From positions 1 through 50,488 of the forward strand of contig MNCI01005925.1 of assembly GCA_015680685.1 (NCBI GenBank): 50,488 nucleotides of DNA. The letters are read 5' to 3'. This stretch comes from Gnetum montanum. Lineage: Eukaryota; Streptophyta; Gnetopsida; Gnetales; Gnetaceae. The notes under the pieces were generated by a model that made no database searches, had not been told where the DNA came from, and saw nothing but the letters and a program-made list of their open reading frames with translations. Positions 33,946 to 46,071 of this stretch are shown piece by piece (the first letter of the stretch is position 1; each line of letters starts with the position of its first letter). The position numbers were made by a program, and so were the translations under genes.

Positions 33946-34172
33946 TCTCTATGCAACTCAAGAGTAATGATGACAAGGATAATGATCACAAGGGAAAAGG
34001 CAAGCTAAGAAAAAATTGGGCTTTCTACCCTGCAGGATTCTAGAGGAATCATTGATGTGACCGATCTGCACCACACAATCTCATAAACAACCACAGAGGT
34101 TTTACATTTACGTTGATCGACAATGGGTACAGACAGCTTACAGGACTACCTGTGAAATGTGGATCAGAGGTT

Positions 34173-34193
34173 CAGGCCCTCCTTCTAGCACTA
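34173..34193 (-). promoter_or_regulatory. Primer binding site, tRNA-Asn type
   Basis: On the minus strand TAGTGCTAGAAGGAGGGCCT lies six bases inside the 5' LTR. From memory, the 3' end of plant tRNA-Asn gives a complement of TGGCGCTAGAAGGAGG, and Tat elements are reported to use tRNA-Asn. The first bases differ (TAGTG for TGGCG), consistent with G-to-A and C-to-T decay. Confidence 0.75.
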
Positions 34194-34199
34194 GAAAAA

Positions 34200-35396
34200 T
34201 GTAACGACAAAAAACATTGGTCATTGGAACTACCGAGCGAAGTTCCATGTACATAGTTCCAACCCCAGATTTGTGCCAGGGCCGTGCTGGAGAAAATGAA
34301 TCCAAGGTGTCTTGAACGGTCTTGTCGATCAGACAAGAACTTACTTAATTAGTAAATTTTTTAATAATCGGATCACGAGATGATGATTTCAATGAGGAGA
34401 TATGATATCGGTAATCTCGAAGGCCATGAGAATGATGTAAACGATTCGAAACAATTACAAGATCTATGTAAATGGGATGCAATAAATTGGATTTAGAGAA
34501 TGTACAATCCCGAGATCTAGGATTTAGCTTATAAATGGGTATGTTGAGTACAATGATTGCAAGAAAACTTCGGTTTAGACGAAGTGCATGCCAAGAACAA
34601 GAAAGCTATTTTAGAGATAAAACAAGAAGAGGCTGATCTACCTCGTTCTAGCCAATCTAGGAGCGAGGGAGTCAGACTCAAAGCAGGATGCTTGCCAACT
34701 TGAATTTTTCAGCTCAAAAGCTCTCGTCAATCACCTTCGATGTTCTTTTGATTATTGATTCTCTCTTGTTCTCTCACTAATATTTGCAAGCCAAAGAAAA
34801 TTGCCAATCAGAAGAATTTTTTTCCAACCCTTTGATCATTGTCAACTAGGGTATTTATAAAATTAGGATTAGGAGAAGAACACAGTTTAGATGAAGTGTG
34901 TCTGAGCCCATGAAATACCGTTGACTTGGTGTATTGCAGCTGAAGCTTGTGGCACTACACTGTGTTATGCTTTGAAGCATAATGTGTCATAATCTGCCTT
35001 TGCTGGGGCTTCGGTAACAAAATATTCGTTCGGTTACACTGTAATATGCTAGAGAGCATATCATGGCATAAGAACCATAAATGCTTGAATTTTTCTATCT
35101 TCATTGTTGCAATTAAATCAATTATCTATTTACTTTACGCTGTGTCATGCTATATTATGCTACATAGTGTAACGCGGCGTAACATAGCAAACCTGCAAAA
35201 TTGAAGTGTTGTTGCTGAGCATCTCTCGTTTCTATTCATTCTTTCTAGAATCTATTACGTTATGTTGCATTATGTAGTGTAACAGGCCCTTAGTCAAAAA
35301 AGAAAACTTTTTGAAATGTGCAACTTGTTGAAAATGTTTTCCTAAGCCTGGAGACTTTCCTAAACCACCGAGTCCTCGAAATTTCACGATGTTTCA
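34200..35396 (-). repeat. 5' LTR (right) of the Tat element
   Basis: Runs from TGTAACGACA to GATGTTTCA on the plus strand and matches 18618-19815 throughout. The minus-strand TATA TTTTATAAATACC lies near 34850-34862. It is followed by GGAAG at 35397-35401. Confidence 0.93.
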
Positions 35397-35401
35397 GGAA
35401 G
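35397..35401. repeat. Right target-site duplication GGAAG
   Basis: Exact match to 18613-18617. Confidence 0.9.
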
Positions 35402-35718
35402 GATTATGGAACAAAAATTGTCCATTCACAAGCCATATTTTTAGCATCATTTTCATAGAGATCTATAGAATATTCATAGTTTCAAAATTTTTATTCTTTC
35501 ACCATTGAACTTTATAGCATTAATATAAATTTGTAGTTGTTCAACCATGTTTTTACTTTATTTTCTGCATCACCTCTTGATTCGCTCATAGGTCTAGTGT
35601 TACATTAATTGTTCACTTATTTTTTTGACCCATTTTCATTTATTCATCTTGGTAACATACTTATAAGTTCTTAGGAAATAAACTAGACCACCTAAGGTAC
35701 CTTAGATCCTTTTCGAGG
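35402..35718. other. Right flank of the Tat element, possible LTR remnant
   Basis: No gene. The last ~90 bases (about 35620-35718, containing CTTAGATCCTTTTCGAGG) resemble 47890-47985 in the plus-strand Tat-like LTR near the right end (CTCTAGATTCTTTTCTAGG), so this may be part of another such LTR cut off by the assembly gap. Confidence 0.35.
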
Positions 35719-36512
35719 NNNNNNNNNNNNNNNNNNNNNNNNNNNNNNNNNNNNNNNNNNNNNNNNNNNNNNNNNNNNNNNNNNNNNNNNNNNNNNNNNN
35801 NNNNNNNNNNNNNNNNNNNNNNNNNNNNNNNNNNNNNNNNNNNNNNNNNNNNNNNNNNNNNNNNNNNNNNNNNNNNNNNNNNNNNNNNNNNNNNNNNNNN
35901 NNNNNNNNNNNNNNNNNNNNNNNNNNNNNNNNNNNNNNNNNNNNNNNNNNNNNNNNNNNNNNNNNNNNNNNNNNNNNNNNNNNNNNNNNNNNNNNNNNNN
36001 NNNNNNNNNNNNNNNNNNNNNNNNNNNNNNNNNNNNNNNNNNNNNNNNNNNNNNNNNNNNNNNNNNNNNNNNNNNNNNNNNNNNNNNNNNNNNNNNNNNN
36101 NNNNNNNNNNNNNNNNNNNNNNNNNNNNNNNNNNNNNNNNNNNNNNNNNNNNNNNNNNNNNNNNNNNNNNNNNNNNNNNNNNNNNNNNNNNNNNNNNNNN
36201 NNNNNNNNNNNNNNNNNNNNNNNNNNNNNNNNNNNNNNNNNNNNNNNNNNNNNNNNNNNNNNNNNNNNNNNNNNNNNNNNNNNNNNNNNNNNNNNNNNNN
36301 NNNNNNNNNNNNNNNNNNNNNNNNNNNNNNNNNNNNNNNNNNNNNNNNNNNNNNNNNNNNNNNNNNNNNNNNNNNNNNNNNNNNNNNNNNNNNNNNNNNN
36401 NNNNNNNNNNNNNNNNNNNNNNNNNNNNNNNNNNNNNNNNNNNNNNNNNNNNNNNNNNNNNNNNNNNNNNNNNNNNNNNNNNNNNNNNNNNNNNNNNNNN
36501 NNNNNNNNNNNN
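35719..36512. other. Assembly gap (794 N)
   Basis: A run of N. Any frame read across it is meaningless. Confidence 1.
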
Positions 36513-37402
36513 GATATCTAACTTGGTACAAGAAAAGTGAATAAAGTCCTTCAATAATGTCAAGAGGATGCTTGTCAATCCATCATTGATGGATTGAATG
36601 TCTCTAACAAAGCTCAAATTCACATGTAGAAGCTACAAATCAAAAAGATGATGGAATATATAAAATTATTCAATCAATGCTATGTTAATCTTACAATGAT
36701 CATTTCTAGGAGGCCAAGGTTTAAAATAGAAGAAAAAATCTCTAACTTGTACTTATTCTATGAAACAAGTTTAGGCTTTATAAGGAGGTAATACAAAATT
36801 TGGAAATATCTAGCATAAAGCTTGAGGTTTTTAAGGTCAAATTTTAAGATTAAAAAAACTAACTAAGAACCTAGCTAGAAGAATGAGTGACTACTAGAAG
36901 TTAAGAAACATAATAAAAATGTTTGACAATGAACATAATAGTTCACCATCTAGTTTATCAATGTTGATAAGATGTTTCCTACTTTGTCTTGTCCATGGGG
37001 TGTACCAACAACTACAACTCTAGGTGAAACAACATAGATAATTAACAACCATAGGATAAAGAAATAAAATATGAGAGTCCTATTTGATGCTTTTTAGCTT
37101 AAGTTAGTAGTAGTAATAACCAGGAATCCACAACCCACCCCAAGATATGAGAATCCATCATAAGAATCATAGTAGCCACCACCACCTAGCATTTCTTTAG
37201 GTATCTACCTTAGTCAATTCCTTGTACATAGTAATTTTTGTAATGTATTTAAATTTTTTCAAGTCAATTTTTAAACATTTGAATAACTTTTATATTGTGG
37301 CACTTGAGTTAATCAATTTGCTTGTTAGTTAGTCTAATACTCCCACAATCTTCTAAATAACTTGATCCCAATTTTGCTAACTTAAGAATAAGTGTTTATT
37401 CA
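36513..37402 (+). other. Unassigned sequence, probably the interior of an Athila-like remnant
   Basis: AT-rich, with no recognisable domain. It lies upstream of a polypurine-like tract and an LTR-like segment on the plus strand, so it is likely the 3' interior of that element. The rest would be in or left of the gap. Confidence 0.35.
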
Positions 37403-37414
37403 CTCGTAGGGATA

Positions 37415-37722
37415 TGATGAATGTCAATTTAATGGGTCATGTCAATCCATCAACATCATTGTGTGTCTTTCTTCATCAATACATCAAAATTAATGAAAGC
37501 CCAATAAATGCCTATATAAGTGTGATTGTCCATTGTATTTATGACACCATTTGGTCATTCTCTTAACTAGGCTCTATCAATTTATTTCCATAGATGTTAG
37601 CAATAGTTACTGAGTATCCTTAGCATAAACCAAGTAAATTAAATAGAACTTTATTCAACTATATTTTATGTGAACACTTATGATATGTGTGATTAGGAGT
37701 AGTATCTACTCTACCTTTCATC
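37415..37722 (+). repeat. Short Athila-like LTR
   Basis: CTCGTAGGGATA (37403-37414) precedes TGATGAATGT as the polypurine tract precedes the LTR at 10007. A TATA-like CTATATAAG lies near 37512, and the segment ends TACCTTTCATCA, like CACTCATCA of the full Athila LTR. At 308 bp it is much shorter than 812-826 bp, so it is either a distinct family or internally deleted. No partner LTR is seen. Confidence 0.5.
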
Positions 37723-38742
37723 AGAACATGTGCCCAATAACTATTGGTGTAGGGACACCTCTTCTAATCTTCTTTTTCTTTTCTATATGTATGTATTACA
37801 GGTTTTAGACATTAGGGAAATGTGTGAAGGGATAGAAGACATCTTGGTTGAAACCTGGAAGCAACAAGAGATGTCTAGAGATCAAAGGAGATTTCTCACT
37901 ATTTCAACTAATGTCTCAAATGTGATGTCTTCCAAGAACATAAGAAATGTTAGACAAGACTTCTTACTTGAGAATGAGAAGTATCAAGTAGGACATCTTG
38001 CCAATTGTGGAGACATCTTGGTCCTTGGAAGAGATGTCTTGAAAAAGTAGTAGACATCTTCATAGAAATCTAGGTTGATATAGAAACATATTTCCATGGT
38101 TAGAGATGACTTGTACTTATGGAAAACATTTTAGAAACAACCATAACAATTTAGGAAATATCAATAATATGATGGAAAAGGATGAGAACACCTAGGGAGA
38201 AGATGTAAAAACTTAAAAAACATCTAAAGAGGCTCAAATTAAGTTAAGAAAATATTTCTAGGTTTCATGTCATCCAGTTTGTGATAAATATTATGTATTT
38301 TACTATTGTGAGTAGGCATAAGTAAGAGAAAGAAATTTGGTGTATGAAGAACTGAGTAGAGAGAATGGGTGAGCATATTGAGTGAGCACAATTGGTGATT
38401 GTAGCTCTAAGGCCATCTTTTGATGTGTTGGTATATGTATTCTATTCTCTTGTGTATTGCTTGTGATTTGAGATATTAGTCCTAGGTTATCAGAAAAACT
38501 CTCTATTGGTTGTGTCTTGCATTAAGAACAATCATTGTGTGGTTGTAGAGTCTCATGCTCTACAATATCATTTGAGTGTAAAAGGTTTTAGATGTTTATG
38601 GCTTTTGAAATACTATTGTAATCTTCTAATAATAAATTAAAGATATCTATTTTTCTTGTTTACTAGAAAAAGGTTTTATCTAATATAATATCTAGATTTA
38701 GTATTTTAAGATGATATATTATGTAGTCAACCTTCTCCATCA
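37723..38742 (+). repeat. LTR-like segment upstream of a tRNA-Met type primer site
   Basis: Ends CCTTCTCCATCA just before TGGTATCA. It carries repeated AGATGTCTTG and ACATCTTGG motifs (37820-38060), related to those at 17050-17270, and an AATAAA-like site near 38630. Its start is not defined; the true LTR may begin anywhere between 37723 and about 37900. Confidence 0.45.
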
Positions 38743-38746
38743 TTAT

Positions 38747-38754
38747 TGGTATCA
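38747..38754 (+). promoter_or_regulatory. Primer binding site start, tRNA-iMet type
   Basis: TGGTATCA is the standard start of initiator-Met primer sites in many plant copia and chromovirus elements. The continuation (AATATTTG...ATTAGAGC) is altered, with the usual GAGC displaced. Confidence 0.55.
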
Positions 38755-38816
38755 AATATTTGTGATTAGAGCATTATTATTGCTTGGACTTGGGTTAAGG
38801 ATTTTTTCAATTTCAT

Positions 38817-40020
38817 ATGGTAACTAAGAAGAAAAAGGTGCAATCTCTGAATTGAGACATGGAAAGTATGAATTCTTCCTTCCAAATGATGGTTGCTCAA
38901 TTAGAAAAAATTAGTGCAAAGGTAGAAAAAAATGTTGTTCCTAGCCATATTTTGACTTGCATAGGTGAAGAGCCTATATGTTTAGATGAAGAAGTTTCAT
39001 AACTAGTTGAAGATGGAGTAGATGAAAAAGAAGGATAATCTAGATATGAGAGTGTAGAAATCATCAGCTAAGGATTCTAATAGGAGGGGATCATATTCCT
39101 TAGATGAGAACTCCAATAGCTCCAACAATGTTTAATAATTATTTTCTAGGTAATCTTGATGAAGAAGATGAGGCAAGGTTTACTAGAGCATTTAAAAATG
39201 TTGCGAGACTTCCATAAAAGGAGTTAAATATTTTCAATAGTGTAGATGACACAGATTCTTTTGTGAGTTGGTTGAAGATACTTGAAAAGCATTTTTAGTT
39301 GGAAGAGGTATAGAATAACTTGAGGGTACCTATTGTTGAATCCAAATTTAAAGGTATGAATTCTACATTTTGAGAAAAGGAATTCCAAGGTTATAAAAGA
39401 AAAAATGGTCAACCTATCAAAGATTAGGATATAATGAAATATAGGTTGAAGAGAAAATCTGAACAATCTCATCCAAGGCAATAAACCATTATGAATTTAA
39501 AATTCCTAAGGTAAGGTGACAAGGATGCCAAGGAATTCTACATCAAAACTTGTGATCTATTCTATCAAGCTAAGGTAAACTAGGAAGAGTATGAATACAC
39601 TTATATCTTTTAAGGAGGCCTCAAAATGGCATACTAATAGGAGTTTTCTTTTTATAGCCACAAAATCTTGATAAGATTTGTGATTTGACACTCAAGGATG
39701 AAAAAAAATTAGGTGGATTTGGAAATAGGAGCAAATAAACTTTCAAGGAAAAGAATAAAGGATATAGTTCTAACAAGGTATCCAAGTCCAAATATAAATA
39801 CAAGGAGGGTAGCCAACATAGGAAAATTGAAAGAGGCAATGAGAAGAACAAAGCAAAGAAGGACCAAGGTAAGGGAGGCAAAGGTCAGGGCGGCAGCTCA
39901 TAAAAAATTCAATGCTTCAAATATGAAGAATTGGGATATGAGTACTAGGAATTTCCACTTCACAAGGCATCTAATGATAAAGATGTGCAAACCATGAAGC
40001 TATAGGAGACATCGAGCCAA
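38817..40020 (+). pseudogene. gag: Gag pseudogene of a tRNA-Met primed retroelement
   Basis: Starts MVTKKKKVQSLN at the first ATG after the primer site and reads on with many stops. Recognisable parts are DEEDEARFTRAFKNVARLP, EFQGYKRKNGQPIKD-DIMKYRL and GDKDAKEFYIKTCDLFYQAK, the order of a retrotransposon gag core of chromovirus type. It is followed by a Lys/Arg-rich segment (39713-39900) and a worn knuckle-like region. No pol follows, so the element is truncated after gag near 40020. Confidence 0.6.
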
Positions 40021-40740
40021 GATCTTTAAGGAGGTAATCCTAATGTTGTAGCATTTGTACTGATGGATGTGGAGGAGGGAAAATACATAAATAAAAAAAA
40101 ATTAAAAGATATTATATGGTCATAAAAATAGACAAACAATAATTAATAAAGGAAGCAACAAGATGTTGGCTGTGAAATTGTTGCTTTATCTTTGATATAT
40201 CAAGAAACCCTTTTTTCATGATCTTGTATTCATCCTTCTTATTGTTCCATGTAGCAAGTGATAGGTATTCTTGTTAGTTATTTAGTATTGTAGAGATAGA
40301 AATGTTAACATTATTATCATCATTAGGGTTATTGTTGTTGCCCCAAAATTAAGTGTTGAGAGTTTTGTCTTGAAACTTCACCTAACCTCCTTCAATGTTA
40401 ACATTGTTCATTGAAACACCACAAAATTTTGCATGTTATAACCAATCTTCATCATGTAGCTTTCACCCCATGGAACCCGAGGCAAAATTTCATTATAAAT
40501 GTGAAAATTGTAATCCAAAATGGGTAATTTCACATGCTTTATACTTTTAGGACTGAAAAATGCTTCATAAGTGGTTAAAGCCTCATTTCCCAAGTGAACA
40601 ACATCACCTAGTGTCTATATTTGGGCTTGGGAATGTCAAAAATGCCTTTTGGAATTCCAAAAAAGGCAATTTAATGGGTTTTATGGGGATTAGACGTTTT
40701 TCTATGCTAAAAAAACATGTATGGGAGTAGATCTCACCTA
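40021..40740. other. Unassigned sequence with one short minus frame
   Basis: A minus-strand frame at 40408-40593 (61 codons, including KHVKLPILDYNFHIYNEILP) looks less random than its neighbours but matches nothing I know. The rest is noncoding. Confidence 0.3.
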
Positions 40741-41720
40741 TCCTTAGCATGGAAGGGTGGAGGGTTTGAAAAATTTCCCCCTTTTAATGTGGAGACCAAA
40801 GGCACATTTTGAAAACTTTCCCCTTAGCCTAGAAAGTTTCCCCCCTTGCTTGGAAACTTTCCTCCCAGTTTGAAAAGTCATCTCCCCCCAATGTGGAAAA
40901 TTCAAACCCCTAGTGTGGAAGCCACAAGAAGCAAAATTTATCAAGTTATGCACTTCAACATTGACCAACCACTTCAACAAGCATGGTGGAGGGCTCAACG
41001 TGGAAGATTCATCTCCAACATGGAAGAGGTGCTCTAGTTACTATTTTTAGTAAACAGAATGGCCATGGAGGGAAGCACTTACTATGTTTAGTAACCCCCC
41101 AAATTTGGGCTCCCATTTCTCCTAAATTTCACAGCCAATTTGAAGAAAAATTACATCAAATTTCAAGCCATTTTGCAGCCCAATCATAGCCAATTTTCAA
41201 CCCCATTCATGGCCCAAAGATCCTATAAAAGTCAACCTTAAACACCATTGAATGGTTCGATAGTTTTGACAAGTTGAGCATTTTTAACAATATACTACAC
41301 TCACAAGCAATTTTCATATACACAATTCCACACTTAGGGCATTTTTAGGCACTCAATAGCTCTTTCAAATTTCCATAATTGCATTCTCTTAAACACTAGT
41401 GTGGAAGCAATGAGACCTTGAGATTGGATCTAAGGTTACAGTAGCAAAGGAATGTTCTATAGAATCAAGAGTGGGTTGGCACCCAAATCATGGAGCAAAT
41501 CATCTCGATCTCAATGAGCTTTGAACTCCTGTACAAGTGGACCCCCTTTTTGTTCATCTAGGCATCATTTTTTGTACACATTTCTCTAACTTATTCTTTA
41601 TTCTCTTCTCAATAAATTTTTAAGTTTTGAGTTTTGTGTTTAATAGAATTAAAGTTATTATTTGTGCATTTTTTAGATCTATTTATATTTCCATGTTTCA
41701 CATCTCTCAAGTCCCTAGTT
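40741..41720 (+). repeat. LTR-like segment with TATA and AATAAA
   Basis: C-rich repeats of the form GGAAACTTTCCTCCCAG and AAAGTTTCCCCCC (40770-40900), then CTATAAAAG at 41223-41231, and AATAAA at 41611-41616 about 390 bp later. This resembles a solo or truncated LTR on the plus strand. It lies where the protease-side sequence of the next element stops. No matching termini or duplication were found. Confidence 0.35.
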
Positions 41721-41829
41721 GATCTATTGGACTAGCCAGGGCATCCTAAATCCCATTTTTGTTGCAAAGGCCTTGGGGTTTAAGGTTGAGGAACTACCTG
41801 CATTGAGGATCCTTGGTTCCCATTCCAAC

Positions 41830-42210
41830 AATTGAGGTTTTTGATCACAACATTCACCGATGCTAAAAACATGTTATCCTTATAAATTATAATTTCACCA
41901 TCCTCATATGGTAAGTGAATCTCCTTATGTATAAGACATGATATTTCTTGAAGCTTAGCTAACTATGATCTTCCTAGGATTAAGTTAAAACCAAGTATCT
42001 CATCAACCACAAGGAAATTAATTCATGTGAAAAATTATTCTCTGAATATGAAGTCTAAGGAGATGAAACCTCATATAGCTGTCTATGACTCATTTGATGA
42101 CTTGCGCATGTAGGTAGAGGCCTCCTAAATATTTCTAGTGAGACCTAATTCTTCAACAATGGTAAATGGTATTACATTGGTTGTTGCCTCATCGTCCACA
42201 TGAACATGAT
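41830..42210 (-). pseudogene. Protease domain of the second minus-strand Tat-like element
   Basis: The block VHVDDEATTNVIPFTIVEEL aligns with the protease at 30420-30780, including the unusual D-D-E-A. Further matches are EILGFNLILGRS and EIHLPYEDGEIIIYKDN. Several stops occur between them. It would have been an aspartic protease for polyprotein maturation. Confidence 0.72.
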
Positions 42211-44920
42211 GAAACTTATAGTTGTCAATATGTATGATAATGAGGAGAGGAGTAGATAGCACTTCTCTATTTCATGAATCAAACTTCACCTCACTATCAG
42301 AAATGTTGAGCATGGGTTTGATGTCCATTTTCCCTAATTAAAGTTTGCTTAATGATAGAGTGAATGGATTCTTTGTTGGTAGGAATATCTCTACTCATAG
42401 AGATAGAAATTAATATTTGAGCTACCACATTCCTATGAGCAGAAGGAGTCATGATTAGGTCATATAGGCTTAATAATGGGTTGTTTTATTTCAAGGGCTA
42501 CTTATGTTTTTCCATTGTTACGAGGAAATTCTTTTCCTTAGTGTATAATTTTTCAACCTTGGTAGTCTTAATTTTCTTCATTATTTTTAGAATTTCTGGC
42601 TCATTTATTAGTATATGTCGCTTGAGTCTATTACTCATATCTATTTTGTGACTCCCTCTTAGTTGAGTAGTTGACATAGTTTCAGTAATAGAGATCATTG
42701 GTAGAGCTAGTTTTGGTGTAGGTATCAATGGATCAACTTGTTTCTAAGCCTCTTTTTTTTGGCTACATTCAATGAGCTTATTTTTTGGTTTGGAAATGGG
42801 TTATTTTCATCACCTTGGTGGTGGTGATTTCTTATTAATCATTGAGTTATTCACCACAATAGGTAACCCTTGGTCACAAGTTGTCATGGGTTTACTTAAG
42901 GATGGTGGAGGGACTATAATAAATGGTTTTGTACCCTTATAAGGATTAATAGTGCATTTTCTAGGTTATGATGTTGATGCTACTAAAGGAGGGACATGTA
43001 TAACAAAAGGATTCTTAGGGGCTAGAGATGATGCTTGTATAACAAAGGATGTTCTAGGCTTTAGGTTCTAGTTGGTGATATCTTGATGAAAAATGGTTCC
43101 CTAGGAGGTTTATACCATTTGGTTATCATGAACAAGGCTATGGTATGAGAGTTATTATTAGCATTTGGAAAGATGATCTCATTCAACACTAGCTCTCTAG
43201 AGTCAATCACCTTCTAGAGATCATTTTTAAGAGCTAAGAAAAAATTGGTATCATGACTAGTTAGTTGATGGTAATGGCAAAACCTATCAAGTATAAAGTA
43301 CTTTGGAAGTTTTAGATCATCTTTGATTACTATCATTGTGGTTCTAGCTATCTCAAAAAGATGACTATGTCTCTTAAAAGATTCCTAAGATAGTTGCTTA
43401 TGTTGAATATGATCTTTTAAACAACTATTTTAGGAGCACAAAGGGCATCATAGGTAGCTTAACATACCTAGTTCTATCCTTGTACTCAGATTTTGATCTT
43501 TAATTATTAGAAGCATATTAAGTAGATGGTTGTAATAGGTTAGAAGATGTGTTTTGTGATAGATAATTTCTCCTTTCTACTTGTTTTATATCCTTGGATA
43601 CTACAACCATGCTTATATGTGTTTTCTTGGTCTTATCCTTGTCCTTTCCTAAGTTCTAGTTTCTATAGGCCACATAGATCATATCATTACTAGCCTCAAC
43701 TACCTCCTTAATATTATTAGTTTGCAAAAAGACTTAGCTTAATGATTGGGATTCTAAGTAGTAGATCTTCAACTTGATAAAGTCATTAATTTCTTTCTTA
43801 AATATGGCCAAGAGTTGGACTTCAGATATGGGCTGGGGAATCTTGTTGAATCTTGCATGCCATCTCTTAATGAATCTCTGAATAGGTTCTAATGGCCCCT
43901 ACCTTACCTTCATGAGTTGATTCAATGTTGTATCTAGTTTACACTTGTATCTAAAGTGGTTGAAAAATTAGTTTATTAAGTCTTCAAGGAAGGAAATAGA
44001 ACCTCTAGGTAAGGCCCTGATACCAATCTAAAGTTTCCCTTGAGTAAGTTAGAGAAAATTTGCAATATTATATAATGCCAAGCTTGCAATAAGAGTTACT
44101 CAGAACAGAAGATGACCATATGTGCATTAGTATCTCCTTTACCATTGTATTTAGTGAATTTTGAGATAGGCATGTTAGTGACTAAGGTGATTTAAAAAAT
44201 GGTATGATTGATGGGATCATTCTAGTATAAGGCCATAATGTTCACCATTTGTGTTGTACTTACTTTAAGCTTTTGTAGCTCTTTGGTGAGATCCTATATC
44301 ATTTGGACAACTTGGTCCATGTCATGGGGGCTCCTGTAGGTTGAAGCATTTGTACTAATGGTTGTGGAGGAAGAATGACTTAGGGTCATGTAATTGCCAT
44401 TTTTATGGATTATAGTAGTTGCATGATCATCATCGTAGAGGGGTTGAATAGTGAGAAGGATGTTTTAGTTGGAACATAAGAAATGAAGGAAATAAAGGAG
44501 GTATGGAAGGCCTGTGAAGCTTGGAGTTCCAAAAGGGATCCTATGGAATGATAAAGGCAGTGTTATGGTAGATACCAATGGCAATGGTCACATTGAACAA
44601 GGCTCGAGTGCAAAAGGCATTATTCTAAATAAGGAGGTAGAGTGAAAAGCTTCTTGAAATTGATGTATTATTATAAGAATTTTCAAGGTGACCATGAAAG
44701 AAAATAAGGAAGTAGGTTATGATACTTTGCTTGTGGTGGTCATAGGGGATGCTTAGTTTATTATTGTGATAGTAGATGTAGTGCTAGGAATGTTTGCCTC
44801 TAGAAGATATCATTGTAGAAGGTCCCCTAAGAATGTATCTAGCTCATACTTAGTCCCTAACTCTTCTTGATCCTCTTGGTTTTGATCCAAACTAATCTTT
44901 TTACTCACCTCATCTATGTC
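42211..44920 (-). pseudogene. gag: Gag pseudogene of the second minus-strand Tat-like element
   Basis: Heavily decayed, but blocks align in order with the gag at 30781-33945. The clearest is the knuckle-like YFILDRFCHYHQLTSHDTN with FFLALKNDL near 43210-43310, matching FGLDRFCDYHQLCGHDTDYY. No frame is open for more than about 75 codons. Its N-terminal region approaches 44920, where the leader begins. Confidence 0.65.
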
Positions 44921-45239
44921 CAATAGTTATGCTAACATTCCTATGTAAAACTCTATTAATTGAATATGATATAGGGAGAGGGAACATATTTTTTTCCATT
45001 TTGGTAAATGATCTCAAACTAACATTTGGATTCCAACTTCACTTGTGGGATAAGAAGACCAACTTGGATCTTCATGCAAATAGAGTCATAATATTCTTTT
45101 TTTATAGGCTAAGTCTTATCCTAGTCATCTAAGGGATTGCTTGCACTATACTATAGCTCAATCCTTAGGATCATAGATGTGAATAGCTTCTTAGTTAAAA
45201 GGCCATATAGATAATGTTATATGGTAAAATAGTTGAGTG

Positions 45240-45540
45240 ACAAAAAGGCATAAATAGTTTAAGGCCAACATGTTGTGAAAATATAGTAAATATTTAAATG
45301 TTTTAAATAGGTTTTCAACCTGCCAACATGTGAGACTGTCAACATGTAAAAATCCCAATGTATGAGACTTCTAACATGTGGAAATTCCAACATATGAGAG
45401 TGAAGCTTGCGAAAGTTATAGCTTGAGGGTCTCTAATGTTTAAGAGCTCCAACATGTAAAGTTATAGCTTGTTATACTATAGCGTGTGAGGTTATAGCTT
45501 GCGAAGCTATAATGTATAAAAGTTAAAATCTGAAAATTAG
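45240..45540 (-). repeat. Leader repeats: AACATGT and TTATAGCTTG units
   Basis: Diverged short repeats such as CCAACATGTGAGA, GTTATAGCTTG and TATAGCGTGTGAGG. They are inverted relatives of 48530-48830 in the opposing element and lie at the same place in the leader. Confidence 0.65.
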
Positions 45541-46049
45541 CTTACACTACAACTATAATGATAAAAATAATTTTTTTTGAATTTTTCCTAACATATTTGA
45601 CAAAGCTAGGAAAAATGAAAATAGGATTTAGCATATGTAAACAGAACAAAGAAAAATTTGCAGGCCACAAGCATAGGAAATAAGAAAGGCAATACACAAT
45701 ACAACTACAAAAAATAAAACTTTTGAGTTATAAATGTATGAAAAGGGGTATTGTTATGCATTACAATAGCAAAAATTAAATTTTTTAAATTACTAAGTGT
45801 TGGGAGCTGAGAAAACACTATGCATTACAACATTAAGAATTAATTTTTCAATCTACAAAGTGTAGTGAACAAGGATAACACTGCACATTGAACTATAAAA
45901 ATAGTAATGAAAATATTATGCTTTAAGGCTAAAACTAGCTATTGTTTCACATGTTGGGTTTTGGAAACTATAAGAACAATTTTTTCACAACAAAAATAAG
46001 TACTATAACATTTTTGCAAATGGGTTTTGATGAAGAATTTTGGTGGATC

Positions 46050-46071
46050 TACTCATTCTAGTGCTAGAAAC
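46050..46071 (-). promoter_or_regulatory. Degenerate tRNA-Asn type primer site
   Basis: On the minus strand TTTCTAGCACTAGAATGAGT aligns with the primer-site region at 34173-34199 (TTTCTAGTGCTAGAAGGAGG). Confidence 0.55.

Larger units (their letters stand above)
18618..35396 (-). mobile_element. Complete, decayed 16.8 kb Tat-lineage Ty3/gypsy retrotransposon
   Basis: Bounded by LTRs of 1198 and 1197 bp and a GGAAG duplication. On the minus strand the order is 5' LTR, tRNA-Asn type primer site, gag, protease, a 5.4 kb insert region with an antisense gene, RT, RNase H, archaeal-type RNase H, integrase, 3' UTR with tandem repeats, polypurine tract, 3' LTR. A second RNase H and 3' UTR tandem repeats are known Tat traits. 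Gag-protease runs in one frame with about 17 stops; pol has stops plus local frameshifts near 23900 and 23130. It cannot encode working proteins now. Confidence 0.94.

Noticed and set aside
35661-36623. Long open frame of 320 codons on the minus strand
   Set aside because: It spans the assembly gap; almost all residues are unknown.
40408-40593. Minus-strand 61-codon frame as a captured host gene fragment
   Set aside because: It looks somewhat protein-like, but I cannot recognise it or find flanking exons, so I describe it only as unassigned.
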